From positions 62,001 to 126,000 of the forward strand of contig CAMTUJ010000010.1 in NCBI GenBank assembly GCA_947084925.1: a stretch of 64,000 bases of DNA. Reading direction: 5' to 3'. Positions 52,601-60,948 of the stretch are shown here, one piece after another. Below the pieces are notes generated by a model, which worked only from the letters and a program-made list of their open reading frames with translations, made no database searches and was not told the origin of the DNA. This DNA comes from JAGPUQ01 sp947084925 (GTDB taxonomy: Bacteria; Pseudomonadota; Gammaproteobacteria; Pseudomonadales; Porticoccaceae). Both the position numbers and the translations under genes were made by a program. The stretch's first letter is position 1; each line of letters starts with the position of its first letter.

Positions 52601-54160
52601 CAGGAGGCGGGTGCCTATCTCCGTGCCGATGGCACCGCGTACCAGCGCGGGAAGGGAGAGCGCGCCGAAACATCGCACTATGACGCGCTGGAAGTGGTGG
52701 ATTATTGTTCGGCCGCCGCGGTGCTGGTGCGGAAGGAAATTTTCTTGCGCGTGCTCGGATTCGATCTGTGTTACGACCCGGCCTACTACGAAGATTCCGA
52801 TCTGTGCCTCAAGATCGAGGCCACGGGTTTCCGTACCTATTATTGCCCGGAAACGACGGTCATTCATCATGAGGGAGCGACGAGCCGCGATGCGTCGCTC
52901 AATCAGGGACTGCACAATGTCGTCGAGGTCAATCGCCAGAAATTCCTCGCGCGCTGGCAGGACCGGCTACGCGCCGGCCCACCCGGCACCGCGGTCGCGA
53001 CGCCCTTGTCCGAGCGCCTCGCAGTGCCGGTGTCCGGCCCCGCCCGGGTTGGCGCGGCGGCCGCGCCGGCCCTGCGCGTCGGCCTGTATACGCCCTACAA
53101 CATTCTGCCCGGCGGTGGGGAGCGTTATCTGCTGAGCATTGCCGAGGCGTTGCAGGGTTTCGCCGACGTGGAGCTGGTGGCGTCGCACCCCTGGAGCCGA
53201 TTGCGATTGCTCACCACCGCGCGGGAGTTGGGCGTCGATGTCGGCAATATCCGGCCGGTCACCGTTGTCGAGGCGCGCGGACGGGAACCCTATGATGTCT
53301 TCGTCGCCATGGGCAATGAAATTGTTCCTCCCATAGCGCCGTTGGGCAAACGCAATATCTTTCACTGCCAATTTCCGTTTCCGGTAGACAGGCAAACCTT
53401 CGTGAAGCGTCGCGACTGGTTGAATGGCTATGGTTCGATCATCGTCAACTCCGGTTTTACCCGGCACCATGTCAGCAATCAGCTGGCCCGCAACGGGCTG
53501 GATACCTCGATACCGGTCGCGGTGATCGCGCCACCCGTGGTGCAGTTGACGAACACGGATACGGTCAAATTGCCGATCATCCTCAACGTCGGACGTTTTT
53601 TCCGGGGCGGGCACAACAAGAAGCAACTGGACATGGTGCGTGCCTTCAAGCGCATCATTGACCAGGGTCGGGGCAAAGGGTGGGAGTTGCATCTCGCGGG
53701 TGCCGCGCATCCCGAATTCGAGCACCGGGAATACCTGTTGAAGGTCGTCGAGGAAGCGCAAGGTTACCCGATCAAGATACATGTGAATCCGCCGCTGCCG
53801 TTGTTGCGGCAGCTCTACCACGAGGCATCCCTGTATTGGCATGCGACCGGTTTTGATATCGATGAAAACCGGTTTCCGGAGCAGCACGAACACTTCGGGA
53901 TTACGACGGTAGAGGCGATGTCCGCCGGTTGTATCCCGATCGTGGTGGCGACCGCCGGTCAGCGCGAGATCGTTCAGGATGGCGAGAACGGCTTTCTCTG
54001 GCGTTCGTTAACCGAGCTGCAAATCACGACCGTGCGCGTTATCGCCAATTTCGACACGGCGGAGATGCAGGTACTGCGCGCGAATGCCGTGCGTCGCGCG
54101 AGCGAATTCAGCAGCGGCGTATTCGCCGATCATGTACGTCGCCACTTTGGATTGATCTGA
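49691..54160 (+). CDS. Giant multi-domain glycosyltransferase (GT2-like, GT4, coiled coil, GT2, GT4)
   Basis: A 1489-residue protein. Residues 1-255 look like a worn GT2 domain. A GT4-type domain pair follows (LHVTHSWGGGVGHW at about 259, then RILVLGSLVPQKGADILRQAL at about 484, ending near 650). Residues 673-756 form six exact 14-residue units built on VAERDxxLxxLEQT, a coiled-coil spacer, followed by SRSWRITAPLRWL. A complete GT2 domain (SIVIVAFNKSEYTIECL at about 850, LLLNNDVT, YYEDSDLCLK) lies at about 845-1095. A last GT4 domain (GLYTPYNILPGGGERYLL from about 1129, EHFGITTVEAMSAGCIP) ends the protein. It could add several sugars in sequence in the cytoplasm. No stop or frameshift interrupts it. 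The ATG at 49691 is the first after the upstream stop. Confidence 0.9.
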   Translation: MSAAMSVPEPMIVPALVCLHLDRTLDSEAALPAWWRALPEAQTVLAVPPVHSLETAGTRVVVVATDAGIGAVLAAVHAAFPERDIAYVRAGAEPAPDWVAQLARVAHADPRMGAVAPLSDCLDVFSPCDGARTDALEPALIQRWLRYLASDLVFEVPVLLPVCGYFRAPALAALASAGELSDAGDLAARFRARGWSCVACARVFVGGLASDPDFAPRLAAPDVQVFLASHPLAALRRALARALADGAVSPPVAVAKPVQLHVTHSWGGGVGHWVQAMCAADATRDSLVLRSLGNSSAYGYRLALYGAADSVMPLREWPLDFPICSIAATHYHYRRILAEVARDFQVDLLIVSSLIGHSLDALATGLPTLVAQHDFFPFCPALSIHFREVCTRCDDARLRACFAENPLNHLFANADAEHWLTIRRRWLELLRAPGVRLAAPSAVVWRHLRELAPAVAELPVTVVPNGSAPLPRPADEPRAGRLRILVLGSLVPQKGADILRQALPALGEFADLHLLGSGREGKEFEGLAGVRVTRAYELAELPALVAAIAPHAGLLLSIVPETFSYTLSELWMLGVPPIATRTGAFAERIEHGRTGWLIEPSAPALVAQLRELDARRGLLGAVRETLAQLPSWNREDMVAAYHALTPELAGVDSRKLVERDGRDGRIERLAEMVSERDVWIRHLDGGIAERDARIGQLKQGVAERDGWLANLEQTVAERDRSLAHLEQTVIERDGQIAGLNRAVAERDEWLAAMYRSRSWRITAPLRWLAARVKRGLIPVLRQGKALYRRLPFGAQTVSAHKQIVGRYAPWLLRLASVRPVSTPPPVSNEITGPTGPLAPEWYTAVNPRVSIVIVAFNKSEYTIECLRSIWTHTAGIPYEVILVDNGSESVHCDQVRPYLGPAQFLELGTNRGFGEGNNIGVERAAGEFVLLLNNDVTATPNWLAPLVEVMDTRADAGAVGVRLVYPDGVLQEAGAYLRADGTAYQRGKGERAETSHYDALEVVDYCSAAAVLVRKEIFLRVLGFDLCYDPAYYEDSDLCLKIEATGFRTYYCPETTVIHHEGATSRDASLNQGLHNVVEVNRQKFLARWQDRLRAGPPGTAVATPLSERLAVPVSGPARVGAAAAPALRVGLYTPYNILPGGGERYLLSIAEALQGFADVELVASHPWSRLRLLTTARELGVDVGNIRPVTVVEARGREPYDVFVAMGNEIVPPIAPLGKRNIFHCQFPFPVDRQTFVKRRDWLNGYGSIIVNSGFTRHHVSNQLARNGLDTSIPVAVIAPPVVQLTNTDTVKLPIILNVGRFFRGGHNKKQLDMVRAFKRIIDQGRGKGWELHLAGAAHPEFEHREYLLKVVEEAQGYPIKIHVNPPLPLLRQLYHEASLYWHATGFDIDENRFPEQHEHFGITTVEAMSAGCIPIVVATAGQREIVQDGENGFLWRSLTELQITTVRVIANFDTAEMQVLRANAVRRASEFSSGVFADHVRRHFGLI

Positions 54161-54238
54161 TCCGGAGCCGATCCTTCACGGCGCGCCGGTGCCGCCGGGA
54201 CCACGGCGTTGTTGCCGGTGACGGGTTTCCTCGCTGGT

Positions 54239-55204
54239 TCATTCCGGCACTTCCGGTTGTTCCCGACGCCGCCCGGCGCGCGGATGGGCGGCATCGTAGA
54301 CGCGCGCCAGGTGCTGAAAATCCAGATGGGTGTAGATCTGGGTGGTGCTGAGGTTGGCGTGGCCGAGCAGTTCCTGCACGGCGCGCAGGTCGCCGCTGGA
54401 TTCGAGCAGATGGCTGGCGAACGAGTGGCGCAGCAGGTGCGGGTGCAAATGCGAAGCGATGCCGCGCGTGCGTCCGAGCAGCGCCAGCCGTTGCTGAATG
54501 GCGCGGTGGCCGAGGCGCCCGCCGCTCTGACTGACAAACAGCGCGGGCTGTTCGCTGCCGCAACACAGGGCGCGCGCGCTCAACCAATCCTGCAATGCCG
54601 CGCGCGCCTTGCCGCCGACCGGAAGCTGGCGCATTTTGGCGCCCTTGCCGGTGACGGTGATGATGCCGGCGGCCAGATCGAGATCGGTCAGGTTTGCCGC
54701 GGCGAGTTCGGCCAGGCGCAGACCGGACGAATAAAACAGTTCCGCCATGGTGCGGTCGCGCACGGCGAGCAGATCGCCGCCGGCGGGAGCCAGGAGCTGG
54801 TGTATCTGATCCACATCCAGGTTGCCCGGCAGTTTGCGCGCGCCGCGCGGCGCGCGGATGCCGGTGCAGGGATTGTCCATTACCAAGCCTTCGCGCAGCG
54901 CAAAGCGAAACAGCGCCCGCACCGACGCCAGCCAGCGCCGCAGGCTGGCGCTCGCGCGTCCCCGGGCGTGCAATTGCGCCAGACAGTGGCGGATATGGTG
55001 ATGGCGCACGTCGGTCAATTCCACAAGGTTTTGACTGGCGCACCAGGCGCGAAAAATTTCCAGATCGCGGCGGTAGGCGGTCAGGGTGTGCGGCGAATAG
55101 CGGCGTTCGCTGGCGAGGTGGCGTTCGAAGGCGGCCAGCAGTTCCGGGGTCGGGACACCGGTTCCACCGGGAGCAGCCGGATCGGGAGCGTCAGCCTCGG
55201 TCAC
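54239..55204 (-). CDS. xerC: Tyrosine recombinase XerC
   Basis: A 321-residue site-specific recombinase. An N-terminal core-binding domain (LLAAFERHLASERRYSPHTLTAYRRDL) is followed by the catalytic domain: arginine in SSGLRLAEL, lysine in GKGAKMR, HxxR in HLLRHSFASHLL, and histidine and nucleophile tyrosine in LLGHANLSTTQIYTH. With XerD it resolves chromosome dimers at dif during division. Length and motifs are standard, with a slightly long N-terminal tail (about 20 residues before the domain). It closes the lptM-lysA-dapF-DUF484-xerC row, the order seen widely in gammaproteobacteria. Confidence 0.96.
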   Translation of the reverse strand: MTEADAPDPAAPGGTGVPTPELLAAFERHLASERRYSPHTLTAYRRDLEIFRAWCASQNLVELTDVRHHHIRHCLAQLHARGRASASLRRWLASVRALFRFALREGLVMDNPCTGIRAPRGARKLPGNLDVDQIHQLLAPAGGDLLAVRDRTMAELFYSSGLRLAELAAANLTDLDLAAGIITVTGKGAKMRQLPVGGKARAALQDWLSARALCCGSEQPALFVSQSGGRLGHRAIQQRLALLGRTRGIASHLHPHLLRHSFASHLLESSGDLRAVQELLGHANLSTTQIYTHLDFQHLARVYDAAHPRAGRRREQPEVPE

Positions 55205-55210
55205 GGCGAC

Positions 55211-55903
55211 TCAGTGCAGCAGGCGCGGACAGGTGCGATTGAGCACCTCCGCGAGATAGCTGAGAAACAGGGTGCCCATGCTGCTGCGGTAGTGATTGGG
55301 GTCGCTGTTGCCGATGGCGAGGATGCCGAACACGCGGCCGTGGCAGAGGGGCACCGCCGCCACCGATCCGATCCGGTCGGCGTCGGCGCCGAACAGAAAG
55401 CGCAGTTCCTCGCGCCGCAGCACGCCGCAGATCGCACGATTGCTGCGCAACAGCGAGCCGATGTGCTGGTGGGCTTCATCCACGCCCACCACGCGGGCGT
55501 TGCTGGCCGGCAGCGTGCCGGCATCGCCGAGCAACAGCAGATTGTGGAACTGGACATCGTAGTCGGCTTGCAGGCTGTGGAAGAGCGCATCCACCACGGC
55601 GCCGAGACTGTTCGCCTCGATCAGGGTGAGCACCAGGCGCTTGGTTTTCTCGAACAATTTGTCGTTTTCACGCGCGGTGGTGAGCAGGTTGTTGAGGCGC
55701 TGGCGCATTTCGAGATTGCGCTCGCGCAGCACGCTGACCTGGCGCTCGACCAGGGAAATCGCGCTGCCGGTTTCGTGGGGCAGTTGCAAGGCTTCCAGTG
55801 CGTCGGGATGGCGCGTGAAGAAATCCGGATGGGCGAGCAGATGCTCGATGATCTGGGTTTCATCGATCATGGGGGATGGCGCGTCGAAATTTTTTCGGTT
55901 CAT
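55211..55903 (-). CDS. DUF484 family protein
   Basis: A 230-residue cytoplasmic protein. A short N-terminal helical region (FFTRHPDALEALQLPHETGSAISLVERQ) and a coiled segment (RQRLNNLLTTARENDKLFEKT) are followed by a GAF-like domain (AVPLCHGRVFGILAIGNSDPNHY). DUF484 genes sit between dapF and xerC throughout gammaproteobacteria (yigA in E. coli); function is unknown. The start overlaps the end of dapF by 44 bases; a second in-frame ATG at 55870 (MIDETQ) is a possible alternative. Confidence 0.9.
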   Translation of the reverse strand: MNRKNFDAPSPMIDETQIIEHLLAHPDFFTRHPDALEALQLPHETGSAISLVERQVSVLRERNLEMRQRLNNLLTTARENDKLFEKTKRLVLTLIEANSLGAVVDALFHSLQADYDVQFHNLLLLGDAGTLPASNARVVGVDEAHQHIGSLLRSNRAICGVLRREELRFLFGADADRIGSVAAVPLCHGRVFGILAIGNSDPNHYRSSMGTLFLSYLAEVLNRTCPRLLH

Positions 55904-56729
55904 AGCGGATGCGTCCCTGGTACACGGTGACCGCGGGCCCGGTCAGCAGGACCGGCTGGCCTTCGCCAGCCCAGTCGATGGTGAGTGTTCCGCCCGGCAG
56001 GTGAACGCGCACGGGCGAGTCTAGCAGGTCTCTCTGGATGCCGGCCACCGCCGCGGCACAGGCGCCGCTGCCGCAGGCGAGGGTTTCGCCGGCGCCGCGT
56101 TCGAAGACGCGCAGGTCGATGGCATGGCGATTGCGCACGGCCATGAAGCCGACATTGACACCCTCCGGAAAACCCGGGTGCGCGCCGATCTTGGCGCCGA
56201 GTTCCGCGACCGGCGCGTGGGCCACGGCGGGGACTTCCAGTACCGCATGGGGGTTGCCCAGGGAAAGCGCGCTGAAGCCGTGGTTCTGGCCGTCGATTTC
56301 CAGTTGGTAGCGGGGCGCCCGCGCCGGGGTGACAAACGGAATCTCTGCCGGGGCGAAACGCGGCACGCCCAGTGTGACCTGATACAGCTCGTCGCCGAGG
56401 ACGGCCAGCTCCAGGATGCCGGTTGTGGTTTCGACCCGGATGCGGGTCCTGGTGGTAAGTTTCTGCTCCCGCACGAACCGGGCGAGGCAGCGGGCGCCGT
56501 TGCCGCACTGGCCGACTTCGCCGCCGTCGGCGTTGAAGATGCGGTAGTGAAAATCAATGTCGGGCTGGCTCGGTGGCTCGACCACCAGTACCTGATCGCA
56601 ACCGATGCCGAAGTGGCGGTCGCTCAGGTGACGGGCCATTTCCGCCGTGACGTTCGCCTCCTGGGTGACGGCGTCGATGACCACGAAATCGTTGCCGAGC
56701 CCGTGCATCTTGGTAAACGGCAACTGCAT
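55860..56729 (-). CDS. dapF: Diaminopimelate epimerase DapF
   Basis: A 289-residue enzyme that interconverts LL- and meso-diaminopimelate, the last step before lysine and the supplier of the peptidoglycan cross-linking residue. Two pseudo-symmetric halves each carry an active-site cysteine: GQCGNGARCLARF near residue 73 and LACGSGACAAAV near residue 219. The N-terminus (FTKMHGLGNDFVVIDAV) is the standard family start. The C-terminus runs about ten residues beyond the usual end. The lysA gene lies one base upstream, so the pair is co-transcribed. Confidence 0.97.
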   Translation of the reverse strand: MQLPFTKMHGLGNDFVVIDAVTQEANVTAEMARHLSDRHFGIGCDQVLVVEPPSQPDIDFHYRIFNADGGEVGQCGNGARCLARFVREQKLTTRTRIRVETTTGILELAVLGDELYQVTLGVPRFAPAEIPFVTPARAPRYQLEIDGQNHGFSALSLGNPHAVLEVPAVAHAPVAELGAKIGAHPGFPEGVNVGFMAVRNRHAIDLRVFERGAGETLACGSGACAAAVAGIQRDLLDSPVRVHLPGGTLTIDWAGEGQPVLLTGPAVTVYQGRIRYEPKKFRRAIPHDR

Positions 56730-56730
56730 G

Positions 56731-57984
56731 TCAGTCGCCCGGCAGCAAATGTTCGCCGCGCATCAGATCGGCAAGGGTTTCGCGTTCCCTGACCACTGTA
56801 TAGCGGTCGCCATCGACCAGGACTTCGGCGGCGCGCGGGCGGCTGTTGTAGTTGGAACTCATGGTGAACCCGTAGGCGCCGGCGGAGCGTACGCACAGCA
56901 GATCGCCTTCGGCCAGGCGCAGGGGCCGGTCGCGGCCGAGAAAATCGCCGGTCTCGCACACCGGGCCGACGATGTCGTAGCGGTGTTCGGGAACGTCCGC
57001 GCGCGGCACCACGGGTTCGATCGCCATCCAGGCCTGATAGAGCGCCGGCCGCACCAGGTCGTTCATGGCGGCATCGACGATGGCGAAATGTTTGTCGCGA
57101 TTCTCTTTCAGGTATTCGACGCGGGTGAGGAGGACACCGGCGTTGGCGACGATGGAACGCCCGGGTTCCACGATCAGGGTCAGGCCGAGGGAATCCGTGC
57201 GGCGGCGCAGGGCGGTGATATAGGCCCGCGGCGTCGGCGGCGTCTCGTCGCGGTAGCGCACCCCGAGCCCGCCGCCGAGGTCGAGATGCGCCAGCTCGAT
57301 GCCGTCCCGGCGCAGTTCGGCCAGCAGCAGCAGGACGCGCTCGAGCGCGGCCTCGAAAGGCGCCAGCGCGGTGAGTTGGGAGCCAATATGGCAGTCGATG
57401 CCGCGAATCTCGATATTGCGCAGTTCGCGCGCGCGGCGATAACAGGCGCGCGCGGCGTCGATCGGCAAACCGAATTTGTTTTCCGCGAGTCCGGTGGCGA
57501 TATAGGGATGGGTGCCGGCGTCGACATCGGGATTGACGCGCAGCGACACCGGCGCGCGCAGCCCGAGTTCACCGGCGACCCGAGCGAGGCGTTCCAGTTC
57601 GGCCAGGGATTCCACATTGAAGCAGTGGATCCCGACGCGCAACGCGCGCGCCATTTCCGCCGCGGTTTTGCCGACTCCGGAAAACACCACCTTGCGGGGG
57701 TCGCCGCCGGCGCGCAGCACGCGCTCCAGTTCGCCCACGGAGACGATGTCGAAGCCCGCCCCGAGGCGCGCCAGCAGATCCAGCACGGCGAGATTCGAGT
57801 TGGCTTTGACCGCGTAACAGATCAGGTGATCGGTGCCGCGCAGGGCTTCGGCGTAGGCTTGAAACTGTTCCGTGAGCGCCGCGCGGCTGTAGACGTAGGT
57901 CGGTGTGCCCAGGTCGGCGGCGATGGCGCGCAGGGTGACGTTCTCGCAGCGGAGTTCGCCGGCGGTGATCTGGAGTTGGCGCAT
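56731..57984 (-). CDS. lysA: Diaminopimelate decarboxylase LysA
   Basis: A 417-residue PLP-dependent enzyme of fold type III that decarboxylates meso-diaminopimelate to lysine. The PLP lysine is in CYAVKANSNLAVL, the histidine in CHIGSQL, the glycine-rich phosphate loop in LDLGGGLGVRY, and EPGRSIVANAG and GPVCETGDFLG complete the active site across the dimer. The order lptM-lysA-dapF is typical of gammaproteobacteria and keeps the two last diaminopimelate steps together. Confidence 0.97.
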   Translation of the reverse strand: MRQLQITAGELRCENVTLRAIAADLGTPTYVYSRAALTEQFQAYAEALRGTDHLICYAVKANSNLAVLDLLARLGAGFDIVSVGELERVLRAGGDPRKVVFSGVGKTAAEMARALRVGIHCFNVESLAELERLARVAGELGLRAPVSLRVNPDVDAGTHPYIATGLAENKFGLPIDAARACYRRARELRNIEIRGIDCHIGSQLTALAPFEAALERVLLLLAELRRDGIELAHLDLGGGLGVRYRDETPPTPRAYITALRRRTDSLGLTLIVEPGRSIVANAGVLLTRVEYLKENRDKHFAIVDAAMNDLVRPALYQAWMAIEPVVPRADVPEHRYDIVGPVCETGDFLGRDRPLRLAEGDLLCVRSAGAYGFTMSSNYNSRPRAAEVLVDGDRYTVVRERETLADLMRGEHLLPGD

Positions 57985-57993
57985 GGGGTGCGG

Positions 57994-58188
57994 TCAGGGC
58001 GCGGTGCTTTCGGCGGCGCCGGCCTCGGCGGGCGCGGCCACAGGCGCGGCGTTCGGCGCTTTTTCGGGCACCTGACTCACCGGCGGTGGCGGCAGAAACA
58101 GATCCCCGGTGTTGCCGCAGCCGCCGAGCGCGGCCGGCAGGGACAGGGCGAGCAGCAGGGTGGAGGCGATGCGGAGCGGATTGACCAT
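57994..58188 (-). CDS. lptM: LptM-type small lipoprotein (LPS translocon maturation)
   Basis: A 64-residue lipoprotein with a signal peptide, a lipobox (LGGC) and directly after the cysteine the family hallmark CGNTGDLFLPP, matching the CGQKGPLYLP-type start of LptM (formerly YifL). In E. coli LptM assists disulfide maturation of the LPS translocon protein LptD at the outer membrane. The C-terminal tail is a proline/alanine-rich low-complexity stretch. Nine bases separate it from lysA. Confidence 0.9.
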   Translation of the reverse strand: MVNPLRIASTLLLALSLPAALGGCGNTGDLFLPPPPVSQVPEKAPNAAPVAAPAEAGAAESTAP

Positions 58189-58437
58189 GGACTGAGTGCC
58201 GGAAGGGTATCTGACTCGGCATTATAGCGGCGGCGGGCCGTGCTCGGGTGTCGCTTGCCGGCTAAAGTTTCGCCGCGCGGGTGGCTGGCTTCAGAGCAGC
58301 TACTCGCTGTGGCACATGCGTTGGGCCAGGGTTTTGTCGAACACTGCGCACCTGCGGAATAAACCGGGGCGGTTGGCAACCGGATGGGAAGAGCGCGCCG
58401 GCGACTGATCTATAATCCAGCCCCTGCGGATGTTACA

Positions 58438-58580
58438 GGGATGCTCTGAATAACCACGCAAGCGTCGTTCCCGCGCAAGCGGGAACCCAGGGATATCCAA
58501 GCCTTCTGAATGTCCGTCCCCGCCTTCGCGAGGGCAAGCTCCGCGCGGGCACGACGCTTATTCAGATATTCAGAGCGTCC
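58438..58580. repeat. MITE-like / REP-like inverted repeat, copy 2
   Basis: This occupies the gap 58189-58647, in which I see no gene. Ends are complementary: GCTCTGAATAA at the left and TTATTCAG ... TATTCAGAGC at the right, with AAGCGTCG and CGACGCTT inside them. An internal CCCGCGCAAGCGGG hairpin and the CCTTCTGAATG string match copy 1 at 622-749. It lies just before the start of the DUF5672 gene. TATAAT at 58411-58416 has no fitting -35 box. Confidence 0.7.
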
Positions 58581-58647
58581 ATGGATATGAGCGATGCCAG
58601 TACGGGTTCGGGTGTAAACCGGGCTTTCCAGCTTCGAGGGGGACAGC

Positions 58648-60948
58648 ATGCCGAACACAAGGGCCACCGTCGCCACCACCACGGTGTGCGTGATCGACAC
58701 CCAGACCCAGGCGCTGGCGGCGCGGGCGATGCGCTTGTCGCTGGCGGCGCTGGATTTTGCCGATGCCCTGTTTCTGTCGGATTCCGGCGCCGATACCGGC
58801 GGCGCCCGCCATGTCGCCATTCCGCCGCTGGCCGGACGCGAGGCGTATTCGCACTTCGTCATGAAGGACTTGCTCCGGCATGTCGAAACCGAGCACCTGC
58901 TGTTGATCCAGTGGGATGGCTATGTGGTCAATCCCGAAGCCTGGAGCAATGAATTTCTGCGCCACGATTACATCGGTGCGCGCTGGGGATTCCACGAGGA
59001 TGCCCATTGCGTCGGCAACGGCGGCTTTTCGCTGCGCTCGCGGCGCCTGCTGGAAGCGCTCCAGGATCCCGCGATCGATCGTTTCGAGCCCGAGGATGTG
59101 ATGATCTGCCGGGATTACCGGCCGCTGCTGGAATCCCGTCATGGCATCCGCTTCGCGCCCGCCGAGGTGGCGGATCGCTTCGCGTTCGAAACCACCTATC
59201 CGCAGGGCCGGCCGCTGGGATTTCACGGCCTGTTCAACATGTGGCTGTTTCTCGATGACGCCGAAGTGGCCGACTTTGTCGCCGCGCTGCCGGCGTCGGT
59301 GCGGGGTTCGATTCAATTCCTGTCGCTCGCGAAAAACTTCATCGATCTGAAGCGTTTTGATTCGGCGCGCGCACTGCTGGAACAACGCCTGCGCGCCTTT
59401 CCCGCCGACACCCAATGCGCTGCCATGCTGGATTCGCTGAAGGGTTCGCCGGACAGGCGCTCCGCCGTGCCGCCGAGTCGCAACGCCCCCTGTTCCTGTG
59501 GCAGCGGCAAGCGCTTCAAGCATTGCTGCGGTCAGGTTGATTCGACTCCGGGAGCGAGCATGGCCCCCACCGCGAATCCCGCGGCGCTGTTGCAACAGGC
59601 CATGGCCGACCATCAGGCCGGCCGTCTCGCGGCCGCGCGACAGGGCTATGCGTCCGTGCTGGCGCTGGGCGCCGATGCGGTCGCGGAACATTATCTGGGC
59701 GTGATCGAAATGCAGGAACAGCGTCCGGTCGAGGGCGAACGACGGATACGCGCCGCGCTCGCCCAACGGGATGACCTGCCGGATTTCTTCAACAATCTCG
59801 GCCTGTGCCTGCGCGCGCAGGGCCGTCTGGAAGAGGCGGTGGCCGAGTATCGCAAGGCGGTGGCGTTGCTCCCGACCTATGCTCCGGCCTGGAGCAACCT
59901 GGGTCTGGATCTGCACAAGCTCGGCCATCTCGATGCGGCTCTGGACGCTTTCAATCGCGCGCTGGCGCTGGACGCCAACCTGACGCAGGCGCGTTTCAGC
60001 CGGTCTTTGGTGCAGCTTGCGCTGGGTGATTATGCGGAAGGCTGGATGGGATACGAATCGCGCCGGCACTGCCCCGAATACGCCGCGGGCTATCGACTGC
60101 CGGCGATGGCCGGCCGGCCCCGTCCCTGGCAGGGCGAACCGCTGGCAGGCAAAAGCCTGTTGCTGATGGCCGAACAGGGTATCGGCGACAGCTTGCAGTT
60201 CATCCGCTACGCCAAAACGCTTGCGGATCAGGGGGGCAGGATCGGCCTCTTTGTACGTCAGGCCCATGTGGCCGGACTGCTGCGCCACGTCGACGGCGTG
60301 GCGGAAGTGTACACCGGCGCAGCGGCGATTCCCGCGCACGATTACTGCTGCCACCTGTTGAGCCTGCCGCGCCTGTGCGGCACCCGTTCGCTGGCGGCGG
60401 TGCCCGCCAAGGTGCCCTACCTGGAGGCGCCGATCGATTCCCGCGCCAATTGGCGGCGGCGTCTCGACGCCGTACCGGCGCGGCTGCGCGTCGGCCTGGC
60501 CTGGGCCGGCAACCCCGCCAACCCGGATGACCGCTATCGCTCCTGTCCCCTGCAGGCACTGGCCGGCCTGTTCGAACTGCCCGACGTGGCCTGGATCAAC
60601 CTGCAACTCGGGGCCGGGCGCGAGGAGCTGCGCCTTGTGCCGACGCCCGTTTTCGATTGGGCCGACGCCCAGACCGACTACGCCGAGACCGCCGCGCTGA
60701 TGGCCGAACTCGATCTGATCATCACCGTCGATACCTCCATCGCCCATGCGGCCGGTGCCATGGGTCGCCCGGTGTGGATCCTGTTGCAGCACAGCGCGGA
60801 TTTCCGGTGGCTGCGCGATCGCACCGACAGTCCCTGGTACCCCAGCGCGCGCCTGTTCCGCCAGCCGAGCGCCGGGGATTGGCCTGCGGTTGCGGCGGAT
60901 GTCCGTGCGGCGCTCGTCGATCTTGCCGTGGAATGTTCTTCGCGATGA
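58648..60948 (+). CDS. DUF5672 - SEC-C - TPR - glycosyltransferase-like fusion
   Basis: A 766-residue protein. Residues 1-230 are a DUF5672 domain (LLIQWDGYVVNPEAW, HDYIGARWGF, VGNGGFSLRSRRLLEAL), found with glycan synthesis genes. Residues about 278-295 hold a SEC-C zinc motif (PCSCGSGKRFKHCCG). TPR repeats follow at about 310-450 (FFNNLGLCLRAQGRLEEAVAEYRKAVAL and the next). The last 260 residues resemble GT9-type heptosyltransferase ends (LLLMAEQGIGDSLQFIRYA, RVGLAWAGNPANPDDRYRSC, DLIITVDTSIAHAAGAMGRPVWILL). The likely role is surface glycan assembly, with the TPR and zinc parts for protein contacts. It is a recognisable but unusual domain row. Confidence 0.85.
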   Translation: MPNTRATVATTTVCVIDTQTQALAARAMRLSLAALDFADALFLSDSGADTGGARHVAIPPLAGREAYSHFVMKDLLRHVETEHLLLIQWDGYVVNPEAWSNEFLRHDYIGARWGFHEDAHCVGNGGFSLRSRRLLEALQDPAIDRFEPEDVMICRDYRPLLESRHGIRFAPAEVADRFAFETTYPQGRPLGFHGLFNMWLFLDDAEVADFVAALPASVRGSIQFLSLAKNFIDLKRFDSARALLEQRLRAFPADTQCAAMLDSLKGSPDRRSAVPPSRNAPCSCGSGKRFKHCCGQVDSTPGASMAPTANPAALLQQAMADHQAGRLAAARQGYASVLALGADAVAEHYLGVIEMQEQRPVEGERRIRAALAQRDDLPDFFNNLGLCLRAQGRLEEAVAEYRKAVALLPTYAPAWSNLGLDLHKLGHLDAALDAFNRALALDANLTQARFSRSLVQLALGDYAEGWMGYESRRHCPEYAAGYRLPAMAGRPRPWQGEPLAGKSLLLMAEQGIGDSLQFIRYAKTLADQGGRIGLFVRQAHVAGLLRHVDGVAEVYTGAAAIPAHDYCCHLLSLPRLCGTRSLAAVPAKVPYLEAPIDSRANWRRRLDAVPARLRVGLAWAGNPANPDDRYRSCPLQALAGLFELPDVAWINLQLGAGREELRLVPTPVFDWADAQTDYAETAALMAELDLIITVDTSIAHAAGAMGRPVWILLQHSADFRWLRDRTDSPWYPSARLFRQPSAGDWPAVAADVRAALVDLAVECSSR

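Noticed and set aside
58411..58416. Promoter (TATAAT) before the DUF5672 gene
   Set aside because: The nearest TTGGCA is 32 bp upstream, too far for a sigma70 promoter.
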